NCBI GenBank assembly: GCA_021234155.1
Contig: JAJEKV010000110.1
Coordinates: 624,187 to 688,186 of the forward strand
DNA: 64,000 nucleotides
From: Isoetes taiwanensis
Lineage: Eukaryota > Streptophyta > Lycopodiopsida > Isoetales > Isoetaceae
Direction of reading: 5' to 3'
Positions within the stretch are counted from its first letter, which is position 1; each line of letters starts with the position of its first letter. The translations under genes and the position numbers were made by a program. Below, piece by piece: positions 44,767 to 57,019 of the stretch. The notes beneath the pieces were generated by a model. That model did no database searches, was not told where the DNA came from, and saw only the letters and a list, made by a program, of their open reading frames with translations.

Positions 44767-45358
44767 GGTTAGTCCTGTGGCTCTCCCGGTACGTGACTAT
44801 TCATGCATACGACGGACCAAGTCAAGCTCAAGGATCCACGCATGTGCACGGGTCGGGCCATCCAAGGCCAACAACAAGACTGCGCTGCACTACACAGCCA
44901 AAAGCCCTGGTCTCATACCAAGAGGCGCCACATTGTGATGACCCGCCACACCGCCGGCCAAGTCGGGCAGGATTCTAGGCACTTCAAGAGGCACCGCCAA
45001 CATTCCTCAGAATCGCCTCCTCCTTCCGTGAGTCGGCACCGAGATCAGTCAGAGTGTCTATATTGGGCCAAAGGCCATTGTACTATATATATGAGTAGAG
45101 CTAGTACATGAGTTTTAGATGAGTTTTGAGTCTTGTCTCCCTTCAGACTTCTCTCGATTGCGATAGCTCATGTATGTTCATCATTGATATCAAGGAAGCT
45201 TATCATTTTCCTCTCATTGTTCTCTTTAGTTATGTTTCCTTCTTCGTGTTCTTTTCTTGCAAATCCCGCGTGACATAGTCCCTCGGATTCTCCTGTTAGA
45301 TCCAAGGGTCCTCACAGAGGGCTGTCTTGCAGGAGTTCCCGAACCCAGACCCCAAACA
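44767..45358 (+). repeat. 3' LTR of the Gypsy element
   Basis: 592 bp, ending CCAAACA. It matches the 5' LTR, including the TATA region near 45083. Its first base pair reads GG instead of the usual TG, a likely point change. Confidence 0.92.
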
Positions 45359-45363
45359 AGGTG

Positions 45364-45554
45364 CACCTCTATATATGGACAGATGGCATGTGCGATCGAG
45401 GGGTCATAGAAAAAACCCTGTATACGGCTTTTTGGAGTAGAAAAACCCATACCATACGGTTTTTCGAACTAACATACAATATAGCCTCTATCCGTAGATT
45501 TACGATTGATTGCCAAATTATATAATCCATTTCCGACTTTGTACCTTTTGTCAT
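45364..45554 (-). pseudogene. Possible continuation of the interrupted LINE
   Basis: Across the Gypsy insertion the minus strand reads FFYDPSIAHAICPYIE directly before the LINE frame LPGLSHLFSILPHQ. A linker upstream of the RT fingers would look like this. No diagnostic motif is present, so this is only positional inference. Confidence 0.4.
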
Positions 45555-46755
45555 GCCAGCAACTTTGTGGGAGATGGTTTATTCTTGTTATTGTTTACAT
45601 CACGATTTTCACTATGATATGAACCAGTTGAAGTCCAACCTCCACTGGCCGCAAGGGTTATTTCTATTGCTTGAGGTAAATGTTAACCTCTAAAAACCAG
45701 CTTAAAGTAAAAAGACGCTAGTGGTTAGATATTAAAACTCGTTACATGAGTGGCCGATCATATAATTCTGAACAAATTGTCATTTACTTTTGCTAATTTT
45801 TGTCCAATTTTATTGCCACTGCCTAAGGCCAATATTCATGCCAAATTCAGTAGGTTCTATTCATATGCCTAAATTTGCAGTGCCCAATTTTACTTTGGTG
45901 GTTATCTTCTTAATAGAATAGAATAGAATAGAATATGATTTTATCGTCCACGGAGACCAACTGGCCTATGGGACCCAAGTACAAAGAAAGAGCAGCAGGC
46001 GCATTACTACCAGGATTAAAAAACCCCCGCCCCGAAGGGTTTTCGGGGGAAAAACCTTAGTAGCAATAAGGATGCTGACATACTGCACAGTTATATACAT
46101 AATCACAAGTACAGTTGAGGTTAATGTCGGACAGGGGGGCATAACTGAGTCCGCGTATCCATTACCTCCCGGAGGTACGATCCCACCAAGCCTACAGATA
46201 TACACGACATATTTAGTGGCAAAAAATAGCTCTCATGCATATACACGAACATATAGTTAAACATGGGATCCTATGTGATTCAACTAGTTGGCTTGTATTA
46301 AATAAGGTGTCATTAAATAAGGTGTCATTTCTTTTCTCAATGTAGAGGTCCCAAGTATAGAAGAATAAGGTGGAGTCCCCACCAATGGCGAACTTAACAC
46401 TAGAGTTGTCCCAACATAGACCCAAATGGGTTCATTTGCATTGTTTTTATTAAATTCTATCTAGAACCACATATAACGTATTTTTTCCAAGAGCATCAAC
46501 TATGATGTTCCTTGTGAATAGACATTTAAGATAAAATAAAGCTAAAATTATAAAGATACAAGGTGTTGAGAAAAGCTATGATATTTAATTGGGGTAAGTA
46601 GAAGTTTCAATGTTATTGATATTTCTTGCTATATTAGGCACATACGATTTTTCCTCAACTTTTTGATTCATAAATCTTGCAATGCATGACATTAGCTACC
46701 TATGAAAAAAAAAATTATTGAAAACTATGGAGTAGTTATGGAGTAATAATTCTTT
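45555..46755. other. Non-coding stretch
   Basis: Only an AGAAT pentamer microsatellite at about 45914-45935 and a G-rich hairpin-like stretch near 46025-46055 are notable. No gene seen. Confidence 0.35.
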
Positions 46756-46768
46756 AAATTTTGAGTGT

Positions 46769-47208
46769 GTGAACACCTTAGACAGGTATGGGACTGGTTG
46801 TTTTCCCTTTTTCAGGTTTCACTAACAAGTCAACAACTGCTTTTGGCAATTTACCCAAGTACCTGGACAGAGTTACAAGGCCAGGCTTTTCATCTAGCAG
46901 CAGGATGGTTGCTTTGGACTATCTGGAAAAGACGAAGACTGGTAATCTTCAAAGGTCTGGATGTGGCAGATAATCGTGTTCTCCAAGAAGCTCAAGGTTA
47001 CATTGTAAAGTCGTATCATTGTTCTTCACTTGCCCCTCGCAAGAGGCGATTGATTTTTGAGGAGTTGTTGGATGTGCACTCTTATGCTTAGGCAGGTTGC
47101 TTCACTCGGTGGGTCTCCGCTTATTCGCTGAGATTTTATTCCTGTCTTTGCATTTATACTTGTATTTGACTCTTTGATTGAATAAAGTCTGACGTCCTTC
47201 AACAAAAA
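46769..47208 (+). mobile_element. 5'-truncated LINE with target-site duplication
   Basis: Bounded by a 13-bp direct repeat AAATTTTGAGTGT (46756-46768 and 47209-47221) and ending in a short poly(A) after AATAAAGTCTGACG. The coding part (46769-47091) reads HLRQVWDWLFSLFQVSLTS and LLWTIWKRRRLVIF, the C-terminal zinc-binding/tail region of plant LINE ORF2. This is the standard outcome of incomplete target-primed reverse transcription. Confidence 0.9.
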
Positions 47209-47221
47209 AAATTTTGAGTGT

Positions 47222-47680
47222 CAAATTCTATTAGGGACCCATTCGGGTTCCCAAAAGGTTGGTTTTCTCTTAATTCAATAACTATCTTATTTTCTATAGA
47301 ATTGAGGTAGAACTTTGAAGGTGAGTAATATTAGATAACAATTCTCAAGATAAAATGTTGTTGCCCCCATGTTGATCCATTCACCTAGAGTACAATGAGC
47401 TAAGAAATATTGACGAGAATGTTCCCCTCGCTCGTGTGGCATGTAAAGGCATAATTTTAAACTTCAAAATCACAGACTGTGGAATTAATAGTTCTAATGA
47501 TCATCGTATGAATTTGAAACTAAACTGCAAAAACACATATCTAGAAAAATCAATGAAATCATAATAATTTGGAAGACCCAATTAGGTCCCTCACTTAAAA
47601 TAGTTACTAAGAATTCTATCTTTTAGATATTGAAGGTAAATATAATAGCAAAATTTGATGGGTTTATGTGCACATCCTTA
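47222..47680. other. Non-coding stretch
   Basis: Nothing recognisable. Confidence 0.3.
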
Positions 47681-47930
47681 ATGGGTTTCCAATACCTATT
47701 TCGGATTTGGCTTCCAATTCTTACGATTATAATCTAAAAGGCTTTTAAAAGTAGACAAAGGTAAGGAAAATAGACTACAATGCTTCGGAAGTAGACAAAG
47801 GTAAAATGGGTTTCCATTACCTATTTCGGATTTGGTTTCCAATACTTACGATCATAATCTAAAAGGCTTTGGGAGTAGACAAAGGTAAGGAAGTAGACAA
47901 ATGTAAGGAAAATAGACAAGTTTCGGAACT
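47681..47930. repeat. Tandem duplication, period 125 bp
   Basis: 47681-47805 and 47806-47930 share ATGGGTTTCCA, CCTATTTCGGATTTGG, ATAATCTAAAAGGCTTT and GTAGACAAAGGTAAGGAA. The last motif is itself repeated within each copy. Confidence 0.85.
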
Positions 47931-49420
47931 AGATACAGGTTCTGGATTAGGTAACATAAGCATTCAACAAGCACTCCCAGAACCATTAAAAACATAGTAC
48001 AGAATGGCTTGTTTTCCTTTGTAGAAACATGATACAAAACCTAACATCCAGGCTTATAAATTATTTTGGATATATGGCACGCTCGTAACCCAATTCCTTT
48101 ATGGTCTAATTCTTTGCCAAAGCTTCCAGATCCAGCAACTTTGCTAATACTCCAGGTCTAGCAACTGTAATGGCAACAGGGAACTTGCAAAAGCAAGAAA
48201 GTGTTGGATGGCTGAAGATATTAAGACATATTTACCTTCATATGCTGCTTCACAGTTTAATTCCTACACATGGCTTTAAAGCTTATTCATACTCTACTTT
48301 ATCTCTAGCTTTCCTAGTACATGCAATAAGAGAACAATGTCCAGTTTTAAATGAGAATGAGAATGAGAATTAAAGAAAAACTTCAGGCGACTTTTCCTAT
48401 GTCCCTTCTCACATGCTGCACATCATTCTGCAGCTACAGTACGCACCTACAATATGCTGTCATTTCTACCAAGTCATCACTCTCGTCACATGCTGCACAG
48501 TCTGCCAGCTACAATATGCTATATTTCCTGATCACATCTCATACTTGCAACTTGTTGAAGCATCTGCACATGTACCCAATCTGGTTGGCTTAGAAAAACA
48601 GTGGAATAAGCATCCTTTAGAATTAATGTTTCCATGATTAGACATCTCACAGCCTGAGCTACATTTAAAGAATTGCTGACATTTTTGAAACTAAACGCTA
48701 ACATTGAGAATATAAGATATACCTGTGCACTAATTACTTGTTCTTAGGGAGACGCCTAGTTGAAGCCTTGAGCAATTTTAAAGCCCAGAATCGCACTCGG
48801 TACTGTTGGGGGGACGTTAAAATACTATCTATCTATCTATCTGCTTGCAGCCATGCCCACTGCTCAGAATGTAAGAATCTATCACATGCTCCAGGGCTCC
48901 ATATAAGTAACAACATAATGGAAATGAATTAAAATGTGAGCTGCATGAAATTCAAAATGACTCACGTCATTAGGAACTATGGCTTGCATTATGAGCTCGC
49001 GTATTTTTCCATTGATGCAGGCCATTGTAATTGCATTTACGCTGCAAAGGATAGTCCAAATTAGTCTAGGGCCAGCTTGAAAGCAAAGCATTAGGAATAA
49101 TGCAACAGAGGGCTTTGATTCATCAACTTAAAGCTTCACACAACTCTGAATCTTAAGCTAAACCTTAAACAAGAGAATGAATATGAACTTGCACTGCATG
49201 CAATCGAGACTGAATCAGAAAATATGACTGAATGAAATGAATTAGACTAAAAGTTTGAAAGCTTACCTCTTCACCTAATGTAGCATCACCCTTACAGAAA
49301 TGAGGCATTTCATGTTCTGTCAAAACACCAATTATAAATGTTAGTGAAACTATACGAAGAGCTCTTCTCATGGTCTCCAATGAAACTATACGAAGAGCTC
49401 ATCAAAAGTTAGATATTTGT
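47931..49420. other. Non-coding stretch with microsatellites
   Basis: GAGAAT (48353-48370) and CTAT (48822-48842) microsatellites, a TACAATATGCT phrase repeated at 48450-48530, and TGAAACTATACGAAGAGCTC at both 49344 and 49381. A T run at 49421-49434 may be the poly(A) of a minus-strand retroelement. No gene. Confidence 0.4.
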
Positions 49421-49616
49421 TTTTTTTTTTTTGGTGAAGCTTAGTATTCATATGTCAAAGGTACATCATATAGTACACCACCGAGGTATACTTAATGCAG
49501 ATAATATAAATCAGCATCATACTTCTTATAAAATGAAGTATGTAAGTAGAAAATTCAGGGAACTATAACCCCTGATATTTAATAACAATTTTGGAGAAGG
49601 TAGTGAGATCATTAAT

Positions 49617-49992
49617 TTACTGAGCATCAACCAGATCTTGCATTGTGAGATCTGTAACACTTCTTCTTCCAAGTATGTTCAGCAGCAAATCAAGTTTATC
49701 TGCTGAGTAATTGGTGAAGTCCAGCAGAACTAGTACATGGGCTTCTCGTTTCCGCTCCCACTTATGGTATAAATTCAGAAAGTACTGTCTCAAGTTATTA
49801 TGTCTCCATGCCTCTGGCCTTTTGAGTACCTTTTGTATGGCAGATGCATGGACCATTTCCTGTTTCAGCTGAATGAACATGTCTTCTTGCTCACCCGTAG
49901 AAAGAGTGGAGAACTCGTCATCTGAATCATATGCCACTCCCAACTCTCTCTCTGCTGGCCCAACTTTGTTAAGCCTCCTGACTGCACCTGTG
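49617..49992 (-). CDS. Unrecognised exon-like frame, terminal exon
   Basis: On the minus strand a good acceptor (TTTTGCACAG) precedes a frame of ~125 codons ending in a stop at 49617. It reads VRRLNKVGPAERELGVAYDS, DDEFSTLSTGEQEDMFIQLK, ... LNILGRRSVTDLTMQDLVD. The composition is acidic, then basic, with no membrane segment. I do not recognise it. It might be the last exon of a host gene whose earlier part was displaced by the LINE just upstream, or a non-LINE tail of that element. Confidence 0.4.
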
Positions 49993-50049
49993 CAAAACAA
50001 CATCATTAACAGTTAGATTTAGCACAAAGAATTCATGTGATCCTTGGAA

Positions 50050-51190
50050 TTTGCCAATGGCATGCCATTCCTTGTCATAACCCTGTCCTCTTGCTGCTTT
50101 GTGTGCAATGGCTGAGTCTATTAATGTGCTTAGAAAGATCTGCTTTTAACCATGTCAAGTTCGGATTCTTCTTTTCTATAGCAGTCCTATTTCTGTGTTT
50201 CCATATGGCCCAGCAACATAAGGATCTAACAGTATTTAGTAACCTGTTGTCAGAATTCAGGAATACCAGCATATTTGATTCTCCAGGGACTCCTTTGCTT
50301 ACCTGAGCAGTGTCAAACTCTGATGCAAGATCAGCCAGCCAAAAGTCTTAACTTTGTTTGCTGTATAATTCTTCCACCCTGTAGCACATATAGCAGCCAG
50401 TCTTTTTTCTCTGCAGTTCCAGAGTTGTGTAGCTTTGGATGGTCAACATTTATAGATATCCCTTACAGAGTATATTTCCTTACCCTTTAAGTGCCACTGA
50501 TTTGAACTTTCACACAATTCTTCATACCCCCCCACTTTATCCATAATGAGCTCATAAATTTCCTTATCTAACTGTGAGCCTTTCGTGAGTAAGGATATTT
50601 CCTCCCAATCCTTCCAGGCAGAATCTCCTTTTCTCAAGTCTTCAATTTTCCTGATCCCTGCTTTATGCCATTGCATGTACTTTTGTGGGTGTTTAAGAGC
50701 CAGGCAGTCATTGTTACTGTGTATTACCTCAGGATGCCAAAAGAAGTGGATATCCTTGCATCTTGTATCAATGATTGGGGGCCTGTAATACAGTGCAGCT
50801 GTATTCCATGCTTCAAACATTCTCCTTAGCACAATGGAAGTATTTGGGCATGGAGTGAATTGAAAGAAAGCTGAATCTGGAAGTTCATGTCTTAGAGTGT
50901 GACTGCCAACAGGGTAAGATTCCGGTACCCAATATCTTATCAATTTCATGGCTGGGGATGGTGAGGAGTTGTGGATGGCCCTCCGTGTCATTTTGGCAGC
51001 AAGTGCTTGAGCTTGAATAAATAGGTCTTTGCAACCAAGCCCTCCTTCTTTCCTAGGTTTGCTGAGATCTCCCCAGGCAACCTTGTGAACTCCTTGCCAA
51101 ATAAACTGCCTAATTGCTGCCTCAATCTTGTTGTAAGAAGCTTTATCTCCAACAATTTAGATTTCAACACACAAAATAACAAGTTCTGGG
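50050..51190 (-). mobile_element. LINE ORF2 C-terminal remnant
   Basis: Minus strand, from 51190 downward: IEAAIRQFIWQGVHKVAWGD, LSKPRKEGGLGCKDLFIQAQ, ALAAKMTRRAIHN, then a 182-residue open part. After that come KVKTFGWLILHQ and CCWAIWKHRNRTAIEKK. These are the thumb/connection and zinc-RVT tail of a plant LINE. RT catalytic parts are absent and frames shift. It is a different copy from the LINE at 33-35 kb, as both contain this region. Confidence 0.82.
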
Positions 51191-51400
51191 CAACACTTGC
51201 AGGAGTCGGAAATCAAGAACATAGCCATGTAACCTTATAAAATCCATGGCCTTTTCCGCCCTGCGGTTTCACTAATTAACACAACTAAGGATAAAAATAC
51301 AAGCTTGAAAATTAGAAATTACAACAAAAAGAAAATGACAAAGCTGAATAGAACAAATAGAGCTCGCTTTTGCACAAAATCGGGCCTTGTAGATTAGCCG
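51191..51400. other. Short AT-rich non-coding gap
   Basis: Nothing recognisable. Confidence 0.3.
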
Positions 51401-52960
51401 CTATAAGCAAGATCAAGTACTACCATAAACTCAAACCACCATCATAAATCGCACCGTAGGCCCAAATCGACCACCCACGATCTCTCCTTCCCGCCTTTGC
51501 TCCCTTCACGCTCAAATCCTGTATGGCTTTCGACCAAGATGAGAATTCAATCGTGACTACCGACTCACCCCAAATAAAATCCCTAAACGCTTCACGCATT
51601 GGTCCATACGCGACCATTAGGTGAATCCCCTTGGGCTTAATGTTCTAAAACAAGCTCCTACATCTCCCCGCCATAGGGAAGAGTGCGATGTGCTAAGAAC
51701 CCCTCGAGAAATGAGCATGCACATACCTCTGCAAATCAGCGGATCCTCCAAAGTCCGACCACCATCGCAAAGCAAGGGACACCATAGATGCCGTGATATC
51801 GCCACGCCTAGTCGCTTCAAGAACACCGACGAATTGTGTCCCTCTCCTTCAGCTGTGGCGGGCCGCCACACGCGCTTCTCCTGCACTTTAACCTCCGCCC
51901 CAGAGCAACAATACGCCGCAAACACCGCATTCTCCCTAACGCCATCGAAGGCTACGCCAACCTTCTCCAACTCCCCGATAGAGACTATGCAACTCCCGCC
52001 GCCTCGCCGCACACGCTGCCTACCAAAGACCTTTGGCAAAGCTTCACCCCGCCAACGCACCTACCATACCGTATATACCCTTCGAGATGAAAAGGTATCA
52101 AGTTACAACCCCGCACCGGGCCGAAAAACTCAAGATCGCCTGTAAGCCGGATGTTCAAACGAACACCGCCCTAGAGGGTCGAGAGGCAACCGCACTCTCC
52201 CGACCGACAAAACCCGAGGGTAACGACAGAAATGGAGGTAGTCGTTACTCAAGAAAGAAAGAGGGCACACTATCCAAGGCGCATGGGGAAGCATAGCACC
52301 GATCATACCGCATACCGCCCGCACTAATCTGCCTATTACAATAGGTGAAAGACAAGTCCCCGTGGACCTCAACCAAGGCCAAATCCTGCAACAAACGAGA
52401 CTAGTGGTCCCTCTCAAACCCATGCACAACTGGTTCCAACCGTGAGCGATCCTCTACTCGCTTCTACCATATTAAAGTCCCTAACAAGAACTGCTTTACT
52501 GCAACCCACCAAGGGCTCGCGAATTTATTCCTGATCAGGCCCATAAAGCACCCACGAGAAGGCTGATTAGGGGCATAAACATTAACAATCCCCCACTTTG
52601 CCCTCCCTCCAACCACTTAATTATTGCCCACCCACCAAACATGTTCAAGGTGCAGTACGGACTCGCACATCCATCCTCCAAGCAATAAGAGTACCCCCAC
52701 TAGTCCGCCTAAGAAGAAGCAAATGGAGCCAAACCGCCACCAACCATATTCATGAGCTCGACATATCACCCCTTGGACACTTATGCTCCCTGAATACAAA
52801 CAATATCGACGCGAATCGCCAAAGTGCCAAAGAAAAACACGCTCCCTCTACTACTAGAGGACCGCACTCCCGCGCATATTCCAACCGAGGATCAATTATT
52901 CATCTCTGGAGGAGAAGTGTCCAGCCCATATGCCTACCCACTGTGCCATCAGCCCACTCC
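51401..52960 (-). pseudogene. LINE endonuclease region remnant
   Basis: On the minus strand the stretch near 52590-52560 reads GGIVNVYAPNQPSRG, the APE-type endonuclease NVYAPN motif. Farther down come VRDFNMVEA (DFN motif) and FTYCNRQISAGGMRYDR, matching the later endonuclease blocks. Near 51830 a GEGHNSSVFLKRL stretch resembles the linker just before RT. Frames are broken repeatedly. GC content is high. It may belong to the same LINE family as the 33-35 kb copy. Confidence 0.6.
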
Positions 52961-54790
52961 ACGTAGTCATCATCTAGAGCCGAGGATTAATCACAAAGAA
53001 TGTGACCCACACCCTGCTCTACGCGATATTCCACTTCCAACACGGTTGAAGTCCCCTGCACCTCCATAGAGTCATGGGCTACACTAGTCTCTACCTCCAA
53101 CCGGCTGCTCCAGCCCACCTCATGCTCAAGACATACCGCCACGACATCCCCCCCAGGATCACCAGCCCTCCCACAACCCCCGTCCCCCTCGTGCCTAGCC
53201 ACAACCAAATCATCCGAGCCCCCCCCGAGCCACCACGCCCCTAGCTCCCCGCCATCCAATGGGCGCCCAAAGAACAAGCCCTCGCCTCTACCTCGCCCCA
53301 CACCACCTCTCCCAACCACACCACCTCGCCCAACCCACTCATCAAGACCACGGAGTCCTCTCGCCTCATGCTGCCTCAGAACAGGGGAATCTCGGCCCCG
53401 TGATAAGCACCCGCAACCCCTACCACATCATCAGCACCGCCAGGATCATCAATGTGGTCGATGGTAGCACAATAGATGGAAACATCCGCCGGATCTCGTG
53501 GCCATTCAAAAGCTTCAATCGAAGAGAAAATGCCGTGGACCACTACGCGACCGAAGAGAAGTGGGCACAAAGGCAAAGGCAGAGCAACACGCATCTTGGG
53601 GACTGCATTAATAGAATGAGCCAAATATACACCCGTGCCATTAGCCATAGAAACCAAGAAATCAGCACCATCGATCGAGGAAGATCCCGAACTGAACCAA
53701 CACAGATTTTAACCGTTGTCAAAGAACTACCGGACATTGCCGAGTATAATATCGATACAACACATATGATTCACCCAAAGTATCCACCCCGACTAGCCAA
53801 TTGCCGCATCTAAGACTCAAAATTCAAACATGATTATGAAGAAATTATTTGGTAGGAATTTCGAGACCGATACTGGCAAACCAATCCGCCTCAAATGTCC
53901 GGCAAGCAAGAGCTAAACCTCCTCGTGTCCAATATATAACCCGTGAAGTAGCCCAATACTGCAAATGAAACTAGATTCTCAATGGTCCAACATGCCCGAT
54001 ATGATCAATATCTATCCATGGAGTCTCCGAAGAGCCACCGCAGTCAACAGAGTGATGATCCTCCACAAATTTCAGAGCCTCTTGAACACGGGCAGTCCTA
54101 CACTCCGGAGCCTTCCGCTTGATCCAATCTGAAAACCATGGCTGAGTGATGCGCAACAAGGTCATTGCTCCGCCAGTCAAGACAGAGTTGGGGCTGCCGC
54201 CGCATCCCGAGAGGTATCCGTGGGAACCCCGTGAGGCATATCAGCTATATGCACCCTAGAAGAGGGTGCATCACCAGCAAGTTTATCCCTTCCCAAGCGC
54301 TAGGGAAGAGGGCATCACGCATCCAGGCCTAAAAGGGGGCATGCTTGATGGAATCAAGACCGAGTCTCCAAAACACAATCTATTGGGATCTCGCACTATA
54401 TTGAGAGGAAGAACAATCCACATACCTCTCAACCGGCGGGGATTCCAAGAGCTCCCTCTCTCGCCACCAATTGCATGCCACTTCCTACATACCTCGTGTC
54501 TTCATGCATGCCGGTGACCCGCTTCTTCCCCTTTGTGCCGAGGATTCTTTCTCCTCGCCATATCCCTTTGGCTTCAGCCCCAAGCCATGAGGCTCAATCG
54601 ACCCCATCACCACCCCGGCAGAGCCATGACATCCGTATTCAACGAAATCACCGCTTGCAAAAGAACAAGCCACCAATGGTTGAGTCAGATTAAGGAGGCC
54701 CCATGCCATTAGATTCCCCTCGTCGAGAGCTTTCCAACAACTGGTAATTTGCCATTGTTTCAATGCCATTATAGCCAATGTAGTCGAAAT
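52961..54790. other. GC-rich region, possibly LINE ORF1 or other retroelement
   Basis: Composition continues that of the endonuclease region. Frames on both strands (e.g. 53259-53813 plus, 53376-53657 minus) lack recognisable motifs, and no zinc knuckle is found. If the LINE reading is right this is where ORF1 would lie, on the minus strand. Confidence 0.35.
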
Positions 54791-54794
54791 AGAG

Positions 54795-55250
54795 AATCTT
54801 CATGGAATCTTGGAGAACCTATGTGAAATATTCCTAGAATCTGAGGGAATCTAGAGGAATCTTGAGAGAATCTTTAGGAATCTAGACAAATCTTAAGAGA
54901 ATCTAAAAGAATCCTTATAGAATCTTAGAGAATCCTAGAGAAGCTTCATAGAAGCTTTGAGAATCTAGGGGAACTTTTATATAGTATTGGAGAACTTCAT
55001 GGTATTTAAGAAAATCTGAGGAAAGTTAGAGCATCTAGGAGGATCTTGATGGCATCTTAGAGAATCTAGGGGAATTTTCATAGATTATCAGAGAATGCAT
55101 CAGAATCTTAAGAGAATTTGGGGTAATCTTTATAGAATCTTCAAGAACCTAACAAAATCATAAGAGAATCTTCGAGAACCTAGAGGAATCGTACGAGAAG
55201 AATCCATATGGAACCTAAGGAAATCTTCATAGAATCTAGGGCAAACAGAG
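54795..55250. repeat. Degenerate AATCT-rich array
   Basis: About 455 bp built from GAATCT, AGAATCTT, GGAATCT and AGAACCT words every 10-14 bases, with purine spacers such as TAGAG and TGAGA. No fixed period or frame. It starts directly after the GC-rich retroelement region. Confidence 0.8.
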
Positions 55251-56863
55251 TTCTAATTAGTAAATGAGTTAGTAGAGGGAAGTCGCTTCCCTAATACATG
55301 AAAATTGATAGAGAGAAATGTTGGCGGCCGCGATAAATTTATTGTAATAGCGAAAGCTAGTACTGTCATTGTTGTGGTGCATGTCCATTACATAGGTACA
55401 TGTAACTTTGTTCCTTCTTGTTGGAGTTGTTGCTTTGGCTGTCTCTTAAGAAATATGAAATTTTAGGAGATTGTTGTGCTTGGTATGAATAAACAATGAG
55501 CATTTAATGCTTTCCTTGTGTGCAATTGTTGCTACATCAAAAGTGTTTTGTTTGGTTCGAAGTCATTTATCGTGATTGGCAAATATCACTTTCGCATTAA
55601 TACATAGAACATAAACTTGTTTATGTTCTTTAAAAGCTTGCGTTAAAGCACACCATTGCCCATGGCATCAAGGGCAATCCATAGTGCTTTTTAGCACTTT
55701 GTTCTTAAAGATGGAAGAGCCATCTTGTTATTAATCATGCTTTGCTTTGAAACCTTTAGCTCAAATGTTCGATGATTATAGCCGAGGCTTGAGCATCCAA
55801 TGTTTAGGATAAATATTTGAACTTCCATTAATCCAAAGAATAGTCCCAATGCCCAAAGAACTCGCCACATGTTAATTACAATATTGACCAAGATGGTGGT
55901 AGCCCAAGGCATGGGTGTTTATATTAAACTAAAAACATTACAGTGTCCTTCTAGATGTACATCCCGATTTTCTAGCACATAAAAATAAAAACAAGGGATT
56001 GCACATTAACTAATATATTGTTTGAATTTAGGGTCTTGAAGATAGCAATTTACCGAAGCCATAATAAGAATACTAGGCAGATGTATCCAGATTCGCAAGC
56101 AATAAATTGTGGACCTTATGCCATCTTCCAGCATGAAATTGACTTATTGTTTTGCTGCGGTCTGAGTTGTCGCATCAAGCATAAACCCTTGCTTTGCAAT
56201 TATTGTATGGCTGAAACTCTTGTTATATAGATCCAATTTTACCATGGTTTCTTGCCAAAAGGCCATGAGAACCCTGAAAACAAGCCGTTAGCAAGATTGT
56301 ATAAACATGGAGCTAGAAATTGATAGGATGCAACAATTAGCAAAAATTAATTTGCTGAGAACTTAACGTCACTTCTGCTATGGATTTGTCAAGGAAGGCA
56401 CATCTTGAAGTTGAAAAAAATTCCAGCCCGGACCAAAACCCTGCCATAATAAATTAGATAACACACGATAAGGCAAAATACAGATCCATCCTTATACTTA
56501 CGACTTCTATAGCAGGCCATCATTACCTGTATAAGCCTAAAAGAAAGAAGCCTATGCCATAGCCTTTATTGTTGTTCTCTAAAAAGACTGCAATAGAGCA
56601 ATATATAAAAATGGCATGTTGACTCTGGATACAATTAATGGGAAGTATTCTCATAGCAGCGATGGATTTTTTTCCCAGCATTTCGAACCAAGCTATCTAC
56701 TATTTACGAGGCCACAAAGAAACCCTTGGAATTGCTGATTTGCAACTTATATATATTGATAGTGAGTCAATTTAAGCCTTATGCTTTATGCTCAATGTCA
56801 ACATCTGGGATATTGCTTACTGAAAGATGGCACTTGCTTAGAGGCTTGTTTCAGTGATCTTAA
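55251..56863. other. Non-coding stretch
   Basis: No gene or element recognised. Confidence 0.3.
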
Positions 56864-57019
56864 AAGCATGGTCATGAACATGGTTCTTGCAAAAACACGA
56901 ATCCTTGATTGTGCTCATCAGCGCACATTCTTTTCTTATAAAAACATGGTCATGAACATGGTTCTTGCAAAAACACGAATCCTTGATTGTGCTCATCAGA
57001 GCACATTCTTTTCTTATAA
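56864..57019. repeat. Tandem duplication, two copies of 78 bp
   Basis: 56864-56941 and 56942-57019 are almost identical (CATGGTCATGAACATGGTTC ... CACATTCTTTTCTTATAAA). The unit length of 78 keeps a reading frame open over both copies, but the frame (103 residues) has no family resemblance. Confidence 0.9.

Larger units (their letters stand above)
35507..45358 (+). mobile_element. Ty3/Gypsy LTR retrotransposon, full structure, decayed and internally deleted
   Basis: LTRs of 591 and 592 bp frame 8.67 kb of internal DNA, with a perfect 5-bp target duplication AGGTG (35502-35506 and 45359-45363). It lies inside the LINE. Gag, protease, RT and integrase end pieces read in order on the plus strand, so pol order is Gypsy. 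Frequent single-base indels break every domain. The final part of integrase (GPYHIVQVVQ, then DGTPL and a VNGF-like motif) lacks a chromodomain, suggesting the Athila/Tat side of Gypsy. The 3.8 kb between pol and the 3' LTR fits that too. It is much more GC-rich than its surroundings. Confidence 0.93.

Noticed and set aside
45966-46205. 79-residue minus-strand frame near a G-rich stretch
   Set aside because: No known motif and no splice or promoter context.
51621-52145. 174-residue plus-strand frame
   Set aside because: The minus strand carries endonuclease-like and linker motifs of a LINE in this region; the plus frame is likely a shadow.
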